A stretch of DNA of 64,000 nt from Candidatus Competibacter denitrificans Run_A_D11. GTDB taxonomy: Bacteria; Pseudomonadota; Gammaproteobacteria; Competibacterales; Competibacteraceae. The stretch is taken from positions 1 through 64,000 of the forward strand of contig NZ_CBTJ020000029.1 in NCBI RefSeq assembly GCF_001051235.1, read 5' to 3'. The notes beneath the pieces were generated by a model, which had not been told where the DNA came from, ran no database searches, and worked only from the letters and a program-made list of their open reading frames with translations. Positions 26,099 to 34,711 of this stretch are shown here, piece by piece. A program made the translations under genes and the position numbers. The first letter of the stretch is position 1; each line of letters begins with the position of its first letter.

Positions 26099-26191
26099 TT
26101 TGAAACCTCCCCCTTCAGGGGGATAATCGTGCATCGGAGAGATGTAATCTCTGCTATGCGGTTTCGCCCAGCCCAGGGCGTAGATTGAAAT
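26099..26191 (+). ncRNA. Repeated structured element, copy 2
   Basis: This 93-base relative of 9814-9905 sits between two minus-strand genes, so here it does not lie ahead of a plus-strand coding start. Predicted hairpins are TCCCCC-TTCA-GGGGGA (perfect), GCAT...ATGC with an inner AGAGAT-GTA-ATCTCT, and GCCC-AGCCCA-GGGC enclosed by GTTTC...GAAAT. Compared with copy 1, the inner arms of the middle hairpin changed on both sides and still pair. The orientation relative to neighbours differs between the copies, which argues for a dispersed element rather than a fixed leader of one gene. Confidence 0.5.
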
Positions 26192-26275
26192 CGAGTGATT
26201 GAGCACTCGTGACTCAACAAAAAACAGAACGGCCGTCGACGCCGGTCGGCCTGCCTGCGATGGCCGCCACGTTGC

Positions 26276-27007
26276 TCATGCCTCGCCCAGCAAACGGTGG
26301 ATGATGTGACCCGCCAGCATCATGCCGAATAAAGCCGGCATGTAGGAAATCGTACCGTTCACCGCACGACGTGATCCGGGTTGATTGCCGCTGTCGGATG
26401 GGTGTGGCAGCGGCGGGTGGCGCGGCTCATCGCTGTAGATCACCGGGTAAGTCAACGGCATACCCAGCTCTCGCAAGCGCCGCCGCAGCTCGCGCGCCAG
26501 CGGACAGCCCTGCGTCTGATCCAAGCGGGCTGGCCGTACCCGACTCACATCCAGGCAATTGCCAGCGCCGAGCGCCGAAATCACCGGCACCTCTCGCCGC
26601 AGACAGGCCGCAACCAGCGCGACCTTGCACGCGATACTGTCGATGCAATCGGCGACAAAATCGTAGCCACCCGCGATGATCAATCCCTTGGCAGCAGTCG
26701 GCTGCAAAAACTCCTCCATAAGCACCAAATCCAGAGTCGGATCAATGTCCTGTAAGCGGGCCGCCATCACGGCCACCTTGGAGGTGCCCATCGTCGAATG
26801 CAGCGCCACCAACTGGCGGTTGAGGTTGGACGGGGTGACAGCATCATGATCCAGCAAGGTCAAGCGGCCGACCCCGGCACGACCCAAGGCTTCAGCCGCA
26901 TAACTGCCAACGCCTCCTAAGCCGGCCACCAGAACATGGGCTGTCCGCAACCGCGCCAGCCCCTCACTCCCAATCAGGATTTCAGTGCGTGCGTGCGGAT
27001 GATTCAT
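26276..27007 (-). CDS. tcdA: tRNA threonylcarbamoyladenosine dehydratase TcdA
   Basis: This ThiF-like enzyme cyclises t6A to ct6A in tRNA. Features are the start region ARTEILIGSEGLARLR, the nucleotide-binding VAGLGGVGSYAAEAL, the SNLNRQ motif, and the DCIDSIACKVALV and PVISALGAGN segments. Unlike MoeB it has no CxxC zinc pairs. The start at 27007 (MNHPHART) was chosen because conservation begins right after it; the frame stays open further upstream inside tatD. It overlaps the 3' end of tatD by 26 bases, suggesting coupling. Confidence 0.9.
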   Translation of the reverse strand: MNHPHARTEILIGSEGLARLRTAHVLVAGLGGVGSYAAEALGRAGVGRLTLLDHDAVTPSNLNRQLVALHSTMGTSKVAVMAARLQDIDPTLDLVLMEEFLQPTAAKGLIIAGGYDFVADCIDSIACKVALVAACLRREVPVISALGAGNCLDVSRVRPARLDQTQGCPLARELRRRLRELGMPLTYPVIYSDEPRHPPLPHPSDSGNQPGSRRAVNGTISYMPALFGMMLAGHIIHRLLGEA

Positions 27008-27773
27008 CAACAATCCTAAACAGGCAGCGCGCATTGGCGGTGGTGGCAGCGGCGATTTCGGCAGGATCAACCCCGCGCAATTCGGCCACACAAGCTAACA
27101 CGTCCGGTAAAAAAGCAGGTTCATTGCGCTCGCCCCGTCGGTTACAGGTCGGCTGATCAGGCGCATCGGTCTCCAGCATGAAGCCGTCCAGCGGCAGATA
27201 ACGCAGCAAAGCACGCAGCCGGGTGGCGCGTGGATAGGTCACTGGTCCCCCGAAACTGAGCAAAATCCCCGCATCCAACAAGCGTCGCGCTTGATCGACG
27301 CTGCCGGAAAAGCTGTGAACTACCCCACGCACCCCAGGATAGCGGCGGATGTATTTGATCACCTGATCGACCGCGCGGCGGGCATGAATGATCGCCGGCA
27401 AGCCATGACGGCGCGCCAACTGCAATTGGCCGGTAAAATAATCGGCCTGCGCGCCAGGGTCCAAGTCAGGGAGATAGTAATCCAGGCCGCATTCACCCAC
27501 CGCTGCTGGGTGTTCCTGAACTAGCCAATCGGCCAGGAGGTCGAGATGCTCCGGCCGATGCTCGGCCAGATAAAGAGGATGCAGGCCATAGCCGGCGTAG
27601 AGTCCCGGATAGCGAACCGTGATCGCCTTGAGCCGTGGCCACCAGCGGGCGCTGACCGCCGCCAGAACCTGCGCCACGACACCATGCTTGCGGGCGCGTT
27701 GGTAGGTGGCGTCGCGGTCGGGATCGAAACAGGGATCATCGAAATGATTATGGCTATCGATCAAGGCTAGCAT
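26982..27773 (-). CDS. TatD-family metal-dependent hydrolase (YjjV-like)
   Basis: This is a TIM-barrel metallohydrolase related to TatD DNases. Metal ligands are visible as the HxH of DSHNHFD, the Glu of AVGECGLDYY, the His of IIHARRA and of VVHSFSG, and the Asp of LETDAPDQP. The 263-residue length is normal. The substrate is most likely DNA or nucleotide related by family analogy. It overlaps tcdA downstream and the upstream GGDEF gene by seven bases, so the three form one tight minus-strand unit. Confidence 0.87.
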   Translation of the reverse strand: MLALIDSHNHFDDPCFDPDRDATYQRARKHGVVAQVLAAVSARWWPRLKAITVRYPGLYAGYGLHPLYLAEHRPEHLDLLADWLVQEHPAAVGECGLDYYLPDLDPGAQADYFTGQLQLARRHGLPAIIHARRAVDQVIKYIRRYPGVRGVVHSFSGSVDQARRLLDAGILLSFGGPVTYPRATRLRALLRYLPLDGFMLETDAPDQPTCNRRGERNEPAFLPDVLACVAELRGVDPAEIAAATTANARCLFRIVDESSARTH

Positions 27774-30520
27774 GATCGTTTGGCTTCAGGCAGTAACGAC
27801 TGGTGGGAATCGGCGGTGAAAAAGCGTACCTGGTTGGAACCGCAATCCTTGGCCCAGCGGAGCGCCTGCGCGGCATTTTCCAGCAGTAGATCGACATCAG
27901 TGCCATCGACTGGGCATCGGCTAATCCCGATGCCGGCACCGCTGATGAGCGTCTGGCCATCCAGTTCGATAGGTTCGGCCAAGACTTGCCGGATGCGATC
28001 TGCCAGCCGGCCAATCTCTTGGGGGTCGTCCAGCTCCGTCAGGACAAGGACAAATTCATCGCCGGTCAACCGGCAAACCGTATCGGTCTCGCTGACCAAC
28101 GCAAGCAACCGGCTGCCGACCCGCTCCAGCAACCGGTCGCCCACCGTATACCCGTACTGCTCGTTAACCGCTGCGAATCGATCCAGATCAAGCCGCAAGA
28201 CCACCACGGAATGCTGATGGCGCATCGCATGAAGCAAGGCTTGGCGCAAGCGATCCCGCAGCAGGGTAGAGTCCGGCAACCCGGTCAGTGGATCACGACC
28301 GACCGGATAGCGGATATTCTGAGCAGTGGCCCGGTGTGCAGAGATGTCGTCGAAAATGGCGATGTAATGGCTGATGCGTTGGTTTGCATCCCGCAACGCG
28401 GTAATCCCTAACCATTCCGGATAGATTTCGCCGTTTTTACGGCGATTCCAAATCTTGCCTTGCCAGCGGCCGGTTTCCTGAAGGTCGGCCCACATCGACC
28501 GGTAAAAATCCCGGTCATGTCGCCCGGAAGACAGTGTGCGTGGATTACGCCCGCGCATCTCTTCCAAGCAGTAACCGGTCACTGCGGTAAACGCGCGATT
28601 GACCATAATGACGGCGTTGTTACGGTCGCTGACCAGAATGCCCTCGCCGCTCTGCTCGTAAACGGCGGCAGCCAAGCGCAAATCTTGTTCGGCACGCCGG
28701 CGCTGAGCCTCACTCTCCAAATTATCCAGCGCGAACGACACATCGGCCGCCATCTGATCAAGCAATTTGACCAGTTCAGGATCGAAGAAGTCGGGTTCGG
28801 AAGCATACAAGCTGAACGCCCCGATCACTGCGTCTGCCCGTCTTAGGGGAAATGCCGCACACGCACGGACTCCAGTGGTCGCCACGAGGAATTGCCAGTC
28901 GGGTTCGCCGCCGTGGTCATTCAGCAAGTCGTTGTTTAACCAACGCGCGCCGCTACTCACCACCGTATGCGCTGGTTGAGTGGGCAACGCGACTCCCTCG
29001 GTGATCGACTCGCCTCGTGAGGGCAAGCGGCTTCGCAACTCGCCGAAAGCGGCTTGCGGCCGTAGTTGCTGGGTGGCGGGATCGACCAACTCAATCCAGG
29101 CACCTTCGAGTTCGCCGCATTTGACGGCGATTCGACAGATTTGCTCAAAAAGCGCATCGGCGGTGCCGGTGTTGTGGAGAATCGCTTCGTTGGTGGCGTT
29201 GAGCGCGGCATAGAAACGGCTGATCCGCGCCAGACGGTGCTCGGTGCGTTTGCGAGTCGTGATGTCATCGATGACGACGATGAAATACTCCGGCTGCCCT
29301 TTGGCGCCGCGCAGCAAGGACACGGTAAGATTGACCCAGACCGTCGTTCCATCCCGATGAAAATAGCGCTTCTCCATACTGTAGGTACGAATCTGCTCGG
29401 AGAGAATTTGCTCCACCAACCACAGATCCTTACTCAGATCATCGGGGTGGGTCAGTTCCTGAAAGGTTTTTTGCAGCAACTCCTCGCGAGCATAGCCGAT
29501 CATCGCACATAACCGGTCATTGACCCGTAGCCAACGGCCATCGGGCGCGACCTGGGCCATACCGACCGCCGCTTGTTCAAAAGTAGCGCGAAAGCGCAGG
29601 GCCTGATCAGCCAGCGCGGCCTCGGTTCGCTTACGTTCGGAAATATCGCGGACGACTGATTGAAAATAGAGCTTCTGCTGATCGGTAATCGCCCGTGCGC
29701 TGACTTCCACTGGAAAAGGAGTCCCATCCCGCCGCTGGTGCAGGCGCTCGAAAATCGCTCCTCCGGTGGCGGCCACCCGCTGATAATCCTCCGCCAAAGC
29801 CTCCTTGGAGGAGGCGAACCGCAATTCGATAACCGGTCGGCCGCGTAGCTCCTCCGGGGTGCGTCCGTAATACTCGAAAACACGATCATTCACCTCAATG
29901 ATCGTGCCATCTTCCGACAGCAGCACCACCACGTCCCAGGATTGCCGAAGCAACGCTTCGTGGCGGCTGGATAGATTGGCGCGCTCAAAATCAACGCGCA
30001 GGCAGTCCAACAAAAAATGGGCCTGGGTATTCCGCCACCAGAACAGGATACAGACCGAGCCAGCAATCAAGGCGAACAGCAAGACAAAACCGAACCAGAC
30101 CAACAAGCGCACGCTGACCGCCGTATCGCCGAAATGCCGTAGCACCTCGCGATAAGCTAAAAGACCTGGAAGCACGGCCAGCACGGCGAACAGCACCAGC
30201 AAAGCCATCGGCATTGACGCTGTACGGGGCGGCATTTGTAGCTGGGCTGCCAACTGCTTTTCGGCATCGAGCCGACGGAGCAAAAAAAACAGCGCGAGAC
30301 TCGACGCGATAACGAACGCCCAATCCTTGGCGGTTTGTAGATGCAGGGTTGCTTCGGCATCCAGATTCAACCAGAACACCAGTTGATCAGAGCCGAAAAT
30401 CCACAGGGTTGACACCACTGCGTAGAGCATGGCCAGGGAAAATGCGTATTTCATGGCTGCGCGGATGACCTGAAGCCGCGAGCTTGCTCGATTATTTGCG
30501 CCAAGTAGGAGTCCAATCAT
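27767..30520 (-). CDS. Membrane-anchored PAS/GAF sensor diguanylate cyclase
   Basis: This 917-residue protein probably makes c-di-GMP in response to an unknown signal. It has four hydrophobic segments (about 25-50, 65-82, 103-122, 137-162), PAS domains at about 185-295 and 300-425, a GAF domain at about 435-600, a third PAS at about 610-730 and a GGDEF domain at about 742-905. The active-site motif reads TGDEF rather than GGDEF. The substrate-binding stretch is LDLDRFAAVNEQYG. No RxxD inhibitory site precedes the motif (SETD at that position). TGDEF variants can be active, so activity is uncertain but likely. No EAL domain is present. It is the first gene of the unit that continues into tatD. 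Confidence 0.87.
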   Translation of the reverse strand: MIGLLLGANNRASSRLQVIRAAMKYAFSLAMLYAVVSTLWIFGSDQLVFWLNLDAEATLHLQTAKDWAFVIASSLALFFLLRRLDAEKQLAAQLQMPPRTASMPMALLVLFAVLAVLPGLLAYREVLRHFGDTAVSVRLLVWFGFVLLFALIAGSVCILFWWRNTQAHFLLDCLRVDFERANLSSRHEALLRQSWDVVVLLSEDGTIIEVNDRVFEYYGRTPEELRGRPVIELRFASSKEALAEDYQRVAATGGAIFERLHQRRDGTPFPVEVSARAITDQQKLYFQSVVRDISERKRTEAALADQALRFRATFEQAAVGMAQVAPDGRWLRVNDRLCAMIGYAREELLQKTFQELTHPDDLSKDLWLVEQILSEQIRTYSMEKRYFHRDGTTVWVNLTVSLLRGAKGQPEYFIVVIDDITTRKRTEHRLARISRFYAALNATNEAILHNTGTADALFEQICRIAVKCGELEGAWIELVDPATQQLRPQAAFGELRSRLPSRGESITEGVALPTQPAHTVVSSGARWLNNDLLNDHGGEPDWQFLVATTGVRACAAFPLRRADAVIGAFSLYASEPDFFDPELVKLLDQMAADVSFALDNLESEAQRRRAEQDLRLAAAVYEQSGEGILVSDRNNAVIMVNRAFTAVTGYCLEEMRGRNPRTLSSGRHDRDFYRSMWADLQETGRWQGKIWNRRKNGEIYPEWLGITALRDANQRISHYIAIFDDISAHRATAQNIRYPVGRDPLTGLPDSTLLRDRLRQALLHAMRHQHSVVVLRLDLDRFAAVNEQYGYTVGDRLLERVGSRLLALVSETDTVCRLTGDEFVLVLTELDDPQEIGRLADRIRQVLAEPIELDGQTLISGAGIGISRCPVDGTDVDLLLENAAQALRWAKDCGSNQVRFFTADSHQSLLPEAKRSC

Positions 30521-30719
30521 GTTCTTTCGTGTTAAGTATATGCGCTAATACCGCCGACCCAAGGGGTTTGCCAAGCTCGCCGCAACACCTGATCGATTCA
30601 GCACCACGCCCATTACCAGCCAACTCGCACGACGACTGCCCAGCACTGGGCGAAGCGGGCAAGCCAACCTCACCCTCAATGCGACTGGCAAGCCGCTGAG
30701 CCTTTCGATGGAGAACCCG

Positions 30720-30962
30720 ATGCAACGCAGCGATATCCTCGCTTTTTTAGTCTCTTTAGGCATTACTGGCCTGCTGATCTGGGGACTGGTTTATTTTATC
30801 AATACGTGGTGGGCACGCCTGCCCAAGGCCGTGGCGTTGATCGTCTGCATCCTCTTGGCGGTCTTGGCCATCGGCTATCCAATCTACGCCTTGGCCCGCT
30901 GGTCGGATCGCTATCTGGCGCGAGTGCGGGAAGCAAAAACACGCGGGCAACGGGTCGAATGA
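30720..30962 (+). CDS. Small two-helix membrane protein
   Basis: This is an 80-residue protein with two hydrophobic segments (about 6-28 and 35-58) and a positively charged C-terminal tail. I do not recognise a family. The ATG at 30720 was chosen because GGAGAA precedes it by four bases; an upstream in-frame ATG at 30708 has no such site. It lies 37 bases before mtfA in the same direction and may be transcribed with it. Confidence 0.55.
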   Translation: MQRSDILAFLVSLGITGLLIWGLVYFINTWWARLPKAVALIVCILLAVLAIGYPIYALARWSDRYLARVREAKTRGQRVE

Positions 30963-30999
30963 GCGCCAATCGCCAACATGACCGAGACCGCCCGTAACC

Positions 31000-31824
31000 A
31001 TGTTAGGGCTGTTCCGACACTGGCACCGCCGCCGGCGGCTACAACGTGTCCGCCTATCCGACAGACAGTGGGACTGGGCTGTTGCTCAATCACCCTCTCT
31101 GGCCGGATTGACTGAGGGCGAACAGGACCACTTGCGAGATCTGGCGAGCTTGTTTCTGGCGGAAAAAGCACTGGAACCGGCCGGTGGCCTGGTGCTCACG
31201 CCGGACATGGGTTCCCTCATCGCCGCTCAAGCGTGTCTGCCGATCCTTAACCTGGGCCTTGATTATTATCGGGGTTGGCGTTCGGTGATTCTCTATCCCG
31301 AAGGTTTTCTCGCCTACCATGAATATACGGATGCAAACGGCCTGGTGCATAGCGTCCATCGGCCCTTGATCGGTGAAGCCTGGGAACGTGGGCCAGTGAT
31401 CCTGTCCTGGGCTGATATCGCGCAACCCTCATCGGCGTCAGGACTCAACGTGGTCATCCACGAAATGGCCCATAAATTGGACATGCTCAATGGTGCGGTC
31501 AACGGTTTGCCGCCCCTGCATAGTGATATGGCGGTGGGTGACTGGAGCCGCGCTTTCAATGCCGCCTACCGGCATCTGTGCCGAGCGGTGGATCAGGGCC
31601 TGCCGACGATCCTGGACCCCTACGCTGCCGAAAGCCCCGGCGAATTTTTCGCCTCAGTCAGTGAAACGTTTTTTGAAACACCGGAACGGGTGATTGTTAC
31701 CTATCAAAAAGTTTATCGGCAGTTACAAGCCTTCTACCGGCAGAATCCGCTAGCACGACGGCCGGCTGAAGTGCTTCCGGCTATTGTGCCGGACCTTGCC
31801 GAATTCGCAGAAACCGACGAGTAA
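31000..31824 (+). CDS. mtfA: M90-family zinc metallopeptidase MtfA
   Basis: This resembles MtfA (YeeI), a cytosolic peptidase that in Escherichia coli binds the glucose repressor Mlc. The zinc motif HEMAHKLD (HExxH) is near residue 153, with a downstream ESPGEFFASVSETFFE stretch that supplies the third Glu. The family's hallmark ILNLGLDYYRGWRSVILYPEGF is clear. The 274-residue length is normal. It ends three bases before the converging lipoprotein gene. Whether Mlc exists in this organism cannot be seen here. Confidence 0.87.
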   Translation: MLGLFRHWHRRRRLQRVRLSDRQWDWAVAQSPSLAGLTEGEQDHLRDLASLFLAEKALEPAGGLVLTPDMGSLIAAQACLPILNLGLDYYRGWRSVILYPEGFLAYHEYTDANGLVHSVHRPLIGEAWERGPVILSWADIAQPSSASGLNVVIHEMAHKLDMLNGAVNGLPPLHSDMAVGDWSRAFNAAYRHLCRAVDQGLPTILDPYAAESPGEFFASVSETFFETPERVIVTYQKVYRQLQAFYRQNPLARRPAEVLPAIVPDLAEFAETDE

Positions 31825-31826
31825 GC

Positions 31827-32306
31827 CTATAAAAAATCGTCGATGCGAGCAGGCTCCCAAACCGCACCCTGGACCCGCCACTCGCCACCGCGCCGCTCCA
31901 AACCCAAATCGAAGCGATACAGGTCGGCGCTTAGCCCCACCAGATCATCGGCCCGCGCCACCGGGCGACCGGCCATGGCTGCCGCGACACTCACCGTTGC
32001 CCGATTGGGTCCGGGAAATTCGATGGTGCGGACGCGCGTGAACAAATGAATGGATTGTTGGCGCAAGATCTGGAGCCGGAGCAGATTTTCGATGGCCTTG
32101 CGGTCGTTACCGGCCTTATCAACATAATCCTCCGCGATCAAATTACGCAGCGCACTGATATCGCGCTGCTCAGCCGCCGCTTGCGCCTGAGCGAGCCACG
32201 CTCGAATCTCGGCTTCAGGGGTGGAAGGGCGCGAACAGCCCACCAGGCTCAGCACGCAGGCTAGCCACGAGATCAGTAGCCAACGACTCCAGTTCAGCCA
32301 GGCCAT
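31827..32306 (-). CDS. Putative lipoprotein with NTF2-like domain
   Basis: This is a 159-residue protein with a lipoprotein signal (hydrophobic run ending in LSLVGC). The remainder, with an AEIRAWLAQAQAAAEQRDISALRNLIAEDYVD helix pattern, resembles NTF2-like or SnoaL-type domains of unknown ligand. The ATG at 32306 has GGGGGA a few bases upstream; another ATG at 32318 is possible. No enzyme motif is visible. It converges on mtfA and diverges from nudF. Confidence 0.55.
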   Translation of the reverse strand: MAWLNWSRWLLISWLACVLSLVGCSRPSTPEAEIRAWLAQAQAAAEQRDISALRNLIAEDYVDKAGNDRKAIENLLRLQILRQQSIHLFTRVRTIEFPGPNRATVSVAAAMAGRPVARADDLVGLSADLYRFDLGLERRGGEWRVQGAVWEPARIDDFL

Positions 32307-32386
32307 ACGATCCCCCATTCACCCCAGCCTGGATTACAATGCGCCAATCTTGGCCCTACCCATCCCCTAACCCACGCGCTTACGCC

Positions 32387-33001
32387 ATGAACCATCGGTT
32401 TGAAATCCTCGATAAGTCGATTTGCTACAGCGGATTCTTCCGCATGGAAAAATATCGGTTGCGCCACGAGTTGTTCGGCGGCGGCTGGAGCACCGAGATG
32501 ACGCGCGAATGCCTGGAACGCGGCCATGCGGTGGCGGTCTTGCCCTACGACCCGATTACCGATCAAGTGATTCTACTCGAACAGTTCCGGATCGGCGCAC
32601 TGGACTTTCCGGGCGGGCCTTGGTTGCGGGAAATCGTCGCCGGCATTATCGACCATGCGGATGAAACCGCTGAAGAGGTCGCTCATCGTGAGGGAGCCGA
32701 GGAAGCCGGTTGTGAATTCCTTGATCTGGTACCCATTTGTCGCTACCTGGTGAGTCCAGGCGGTACTTCAGAAAGCATCACCTTATTCTGCGGCCGGGTC
32801 GATACCAGTACCGTGACCAGCGGTATCTGCGGTCTTGCCACCGAGCATGAAGATATCCGCGTCTGGGTGGTATCACGCGCCGAAGCGCTCGACTTGCTTC
32901 ACACCGGCCGGATTAATTCCGCTGCGCCGATCATCGCCCTACAATGGTTGGCATTGAATCAATCGCACTTATTGGAACGCTGGGGCTGCATCCAGCCTTA
33001 A
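32387..33001 (+). CDS. nudF: ADP-ribose pyrophosphatase NudF
   Basis: This Nudix hydrolase splits ADP-ribose into AMP and ribose-5-phosphate. The family start CYSGFFRMEKYRLRHELFGG, the ERGHAVAVLPYDP stretch and SPGGTSESITLFCG match NudF well. The Nudix box reads AGIIDHADE...HREGAEEAG and has one residue more than the usual G-x5-E spacing between the first Gly and first Glu. The catalytic REGAEEAG part is intact. The start at 32387 (MNHRFEIL) fits homologs better than an ATG at 32339. It overlaps the converging gene by four bases. Confidence 0.87.
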   Translation: MNHRFEILDKSICYSGFFRMEKYRLRHELFGGGWSTEMTRECLERGHAVAVLPYDPITDQVILLEQFRIGALDFPGGPWLREIVAGIIDHADETAEEVAHREGAEEAGCEFLDLVPICRYLVSPGGTSESITLFCGRVDTSTVTSGICGLATEHEDIRVWVVSRAEALDLLHTGRINSAAPIIALQWLALNQSHLLERWGCIQP

Positions 33002-33513
33002 ATCCCCAGGTGGCGTAAATCTGGATCGACTTGGGCGCGACTCCAAACCTCACGAAACAAGTCGAGTAACTCCTTGGTTCGTTCGGTCGGTTCCGGTTGA
33101 TACCGACCGAGCAATCGACGCGGATCGCTGAAATGCAGCAACGCCCGGTCGTCTGCAATCCAAAACCCCTGCCCCAACTCCGGCTGATCCGGCATTTCCT
33201 GCCGGTTGGGCGTGCGCAGAATCAGCGTTGTCGTCAACCGCTCGCTCAACCGCGCCAACCCTGGACACGCGCTTCGCCAATCGCGCGCCGGCGGTAATAG
33301 CAATTGCAAACGGATTTTCGGCTGGCTGACCACCCGGTTACGAATGGCGGCAAGCACTTCGGCATCGTTGTAGAGTTCGGGCCGCACCACGGGCACGTAA
33401 ACGCTTAACGTGCGCCGCATCCCATCAAGTAGGCTCAGGGCCGCCTGCCGACTGTCGTCCAGGCCATGGAGCGGAACCGGAGAAACCTGCGTGTCGTCAG
33501 CCATTGCCACCAC
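32998..33513 (-). CDS. Conserved protein of unknown function
   Basis: This is a 171-residue soluble protein with no signal or membrane segment. It has a central segment RLQLLLPPARDWRSACPGLARLSERL and a GFWIADDRALLHFSDPRRLLGRY stretch, as in proteins that bind small ligands or carry a phospholipase-D-like fold half, but I cannot name the family with certainty. It lies upstream of queG on the same strand with 61 bases between. Its stop overlaps the nudF stop. Confidence 0.5.
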   Translation of the reverse strand: MVAMADDTQVSPVPLHGLDDSRQAALSLLDGMRRTLSVYVPVVRPELYNDAEVLAAIRNRVVSQPKIRLQLLLPPARDWRSACPGLARLSERLTTTLILRTPNRQEMPDQPELGQGFWIADDRALLHFSDPRRLLGRYQPEPTERTKELLDLFREVWSRAQVDPDLRHLGI

Positions 33514-33574
33514 CTCGCTGTCGGTAAAATCATTAAGACACCCGCTATCAGTTTACCTCGGTCCCGGTCGGCGA

Positions 33575-34642
33575 TCAGCCGGTTTGCCGCTCCAGCGCCC
33601 ATATCACATGCTCCCGCACCAATGCCGAGGGATGCGCCAAACGCGCCTGTAAAGCGGCGATCACCGCCGGCGACTGCGGCGCGTTGCCCAAGGCAACGGC
33701 AATATTGCGCAGCCAGCGTTCATGGCCAAGACGACGAATTGCACTGCCTTCGGTGCGGCGCAAAAACTCCGACTCGTCCCAGGCAAACAATTTCAGCAGA
33801 TCGGGCGCATCCAGTTGATGGCGGGTACGAAAATCCGCTTCGGCGGCAACCTGCGCGAAGCGATTCCACGGACACACCAACTGACAATCATCGCAACCAT
33901 AGATGCGATTGCCGATAGCTGGACGAAACGCCAGCGGGATGGAACCCTGTAGCTCAATGGTGTGGTATGAAATGCAGCGGCGTGCATCCACCTGATACGG
34001 CGCGACGATGGCCTGCGTCGGACAAATATCCAGACACGCGACACAGCGCCCACAATGCGCTGTCACTGGTTCATCCGGCGGCAGCGGTAAATCGACGTAG
34101 ATCTCGCCGAGAAAGAACCAGGAGCCGGCGCTACGGTCCAGCAAGTTGCTGTGCTTGCCGATCCAGCCCAAACCCGCCTGTGCTGCTAGTGCTTTTTCCA
34201 ATACCGGTGCGCTATCCGTGAACACCCGATACCCAAACGGCCCCACCACGGCGGCGATCCGATCCGCCAGCCGTTGCAGGCGCTGGCGCATCACCTTATG
34301 GTAATCTCGACCCAGGGTGTAACGGGAAATGTAGCCTAGCTCCGGGCGGCGCAGCACGCTCCAGGGTTCGGCTGCCATTGGCGGCAGATAGTCCATTCGC
34401 GCTGAAATCACCCGCACCGTTTCGGGCACCAATTCCGCCGGTCGGCTACGCTTAACACCGTGTCGGGCCATGTAGGCCATCTCGCCGTGAAACCCCGCCG
34501 CCAGCCAAGCGAGCAGCCATGTTTCATGCTGAACCAGATCGATACCGGAAACCCCGACCCGCTGGAAACCCAGCTCATTGCCCCAATCTTTGATAGCGGT
34601 GACAAGCGCGGCGAGGGATTCGGCAGTGAGATTAGGGGTCAC
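33575..34642 (-). CDS. queG: Epoxyqueuosine reductase QueG
   Basis: This is the last enzyme of queuosine biosynthesis; it reduces epoxyqueuosine in tRNA using cobalamin and two 4Fe-4S clusters. Cluster motifs are CGRCVACLDICPTQAI and CDDCQLVCPWNRF. The KHSNLLDRSAGSWFFLGEIYVDL and RDYHKVMRQRL segments are typical, and the C-terminus has HEAT-like repeats (ALGNAPQSPAVIAAL, HPSALVREHVIWAL). No ATG lies at a plausible place; a GTG at 34642 (VTPNLTAESLAAL) is the best start, the next ATG lying about 70 residues upstream in unconserved sequence. It diverges from nnr. Confidence 0.9.
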   Translation of the reverse strand: MTPNLTAESLAALVTAIKDWGNELGFQRVGVSGIDLVQHETWLLAWLAAGFHGEMAYMARHGVKRSRPAELVPETVRVISARMDYLPPMAAEPWSVLRRPELGYISRYTLGRDYHKVMRQRLQRLADRIAAVVGPFGYRVFTDSAPVLEKALAAQAGLGWIGKHSNLLDRSAGSWFFLGEIYVDLPLPPDEPVTAHCGRCVACLDICPTQAIVAPYQVDARRCISYHTIELQGSIPLAFRPAIGNRIYGCDDCQLVCPWNRFAQVAAEADFRTRHQLDAPDLLKLFAWDESEFLRRTEGSAIRRLGHERWLRNIAVALGNAPQSPAVIAALQARLAHPSALVREHVIWALERQTG

Positions 34643-34711
34643 GGTGGCGGCTGGATTTGCGAAAATGACCGGCGTATTGTGCCCTTTACTGTTGTTGCAA
34701 AGGAAATTTTG

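Noticed and set aside
30521..30719. Short frames between the GGDEF gene and the small membrane protein
   Set aside because: Neither strand shows a recognisable product or binding site; probably promoter DNA.
34460..34711. N-terminal extension of nnr
   Set aside because: This part runs antisense over the queG start, is unconserved, and a ribosome binding site supports the ATG at 34712.
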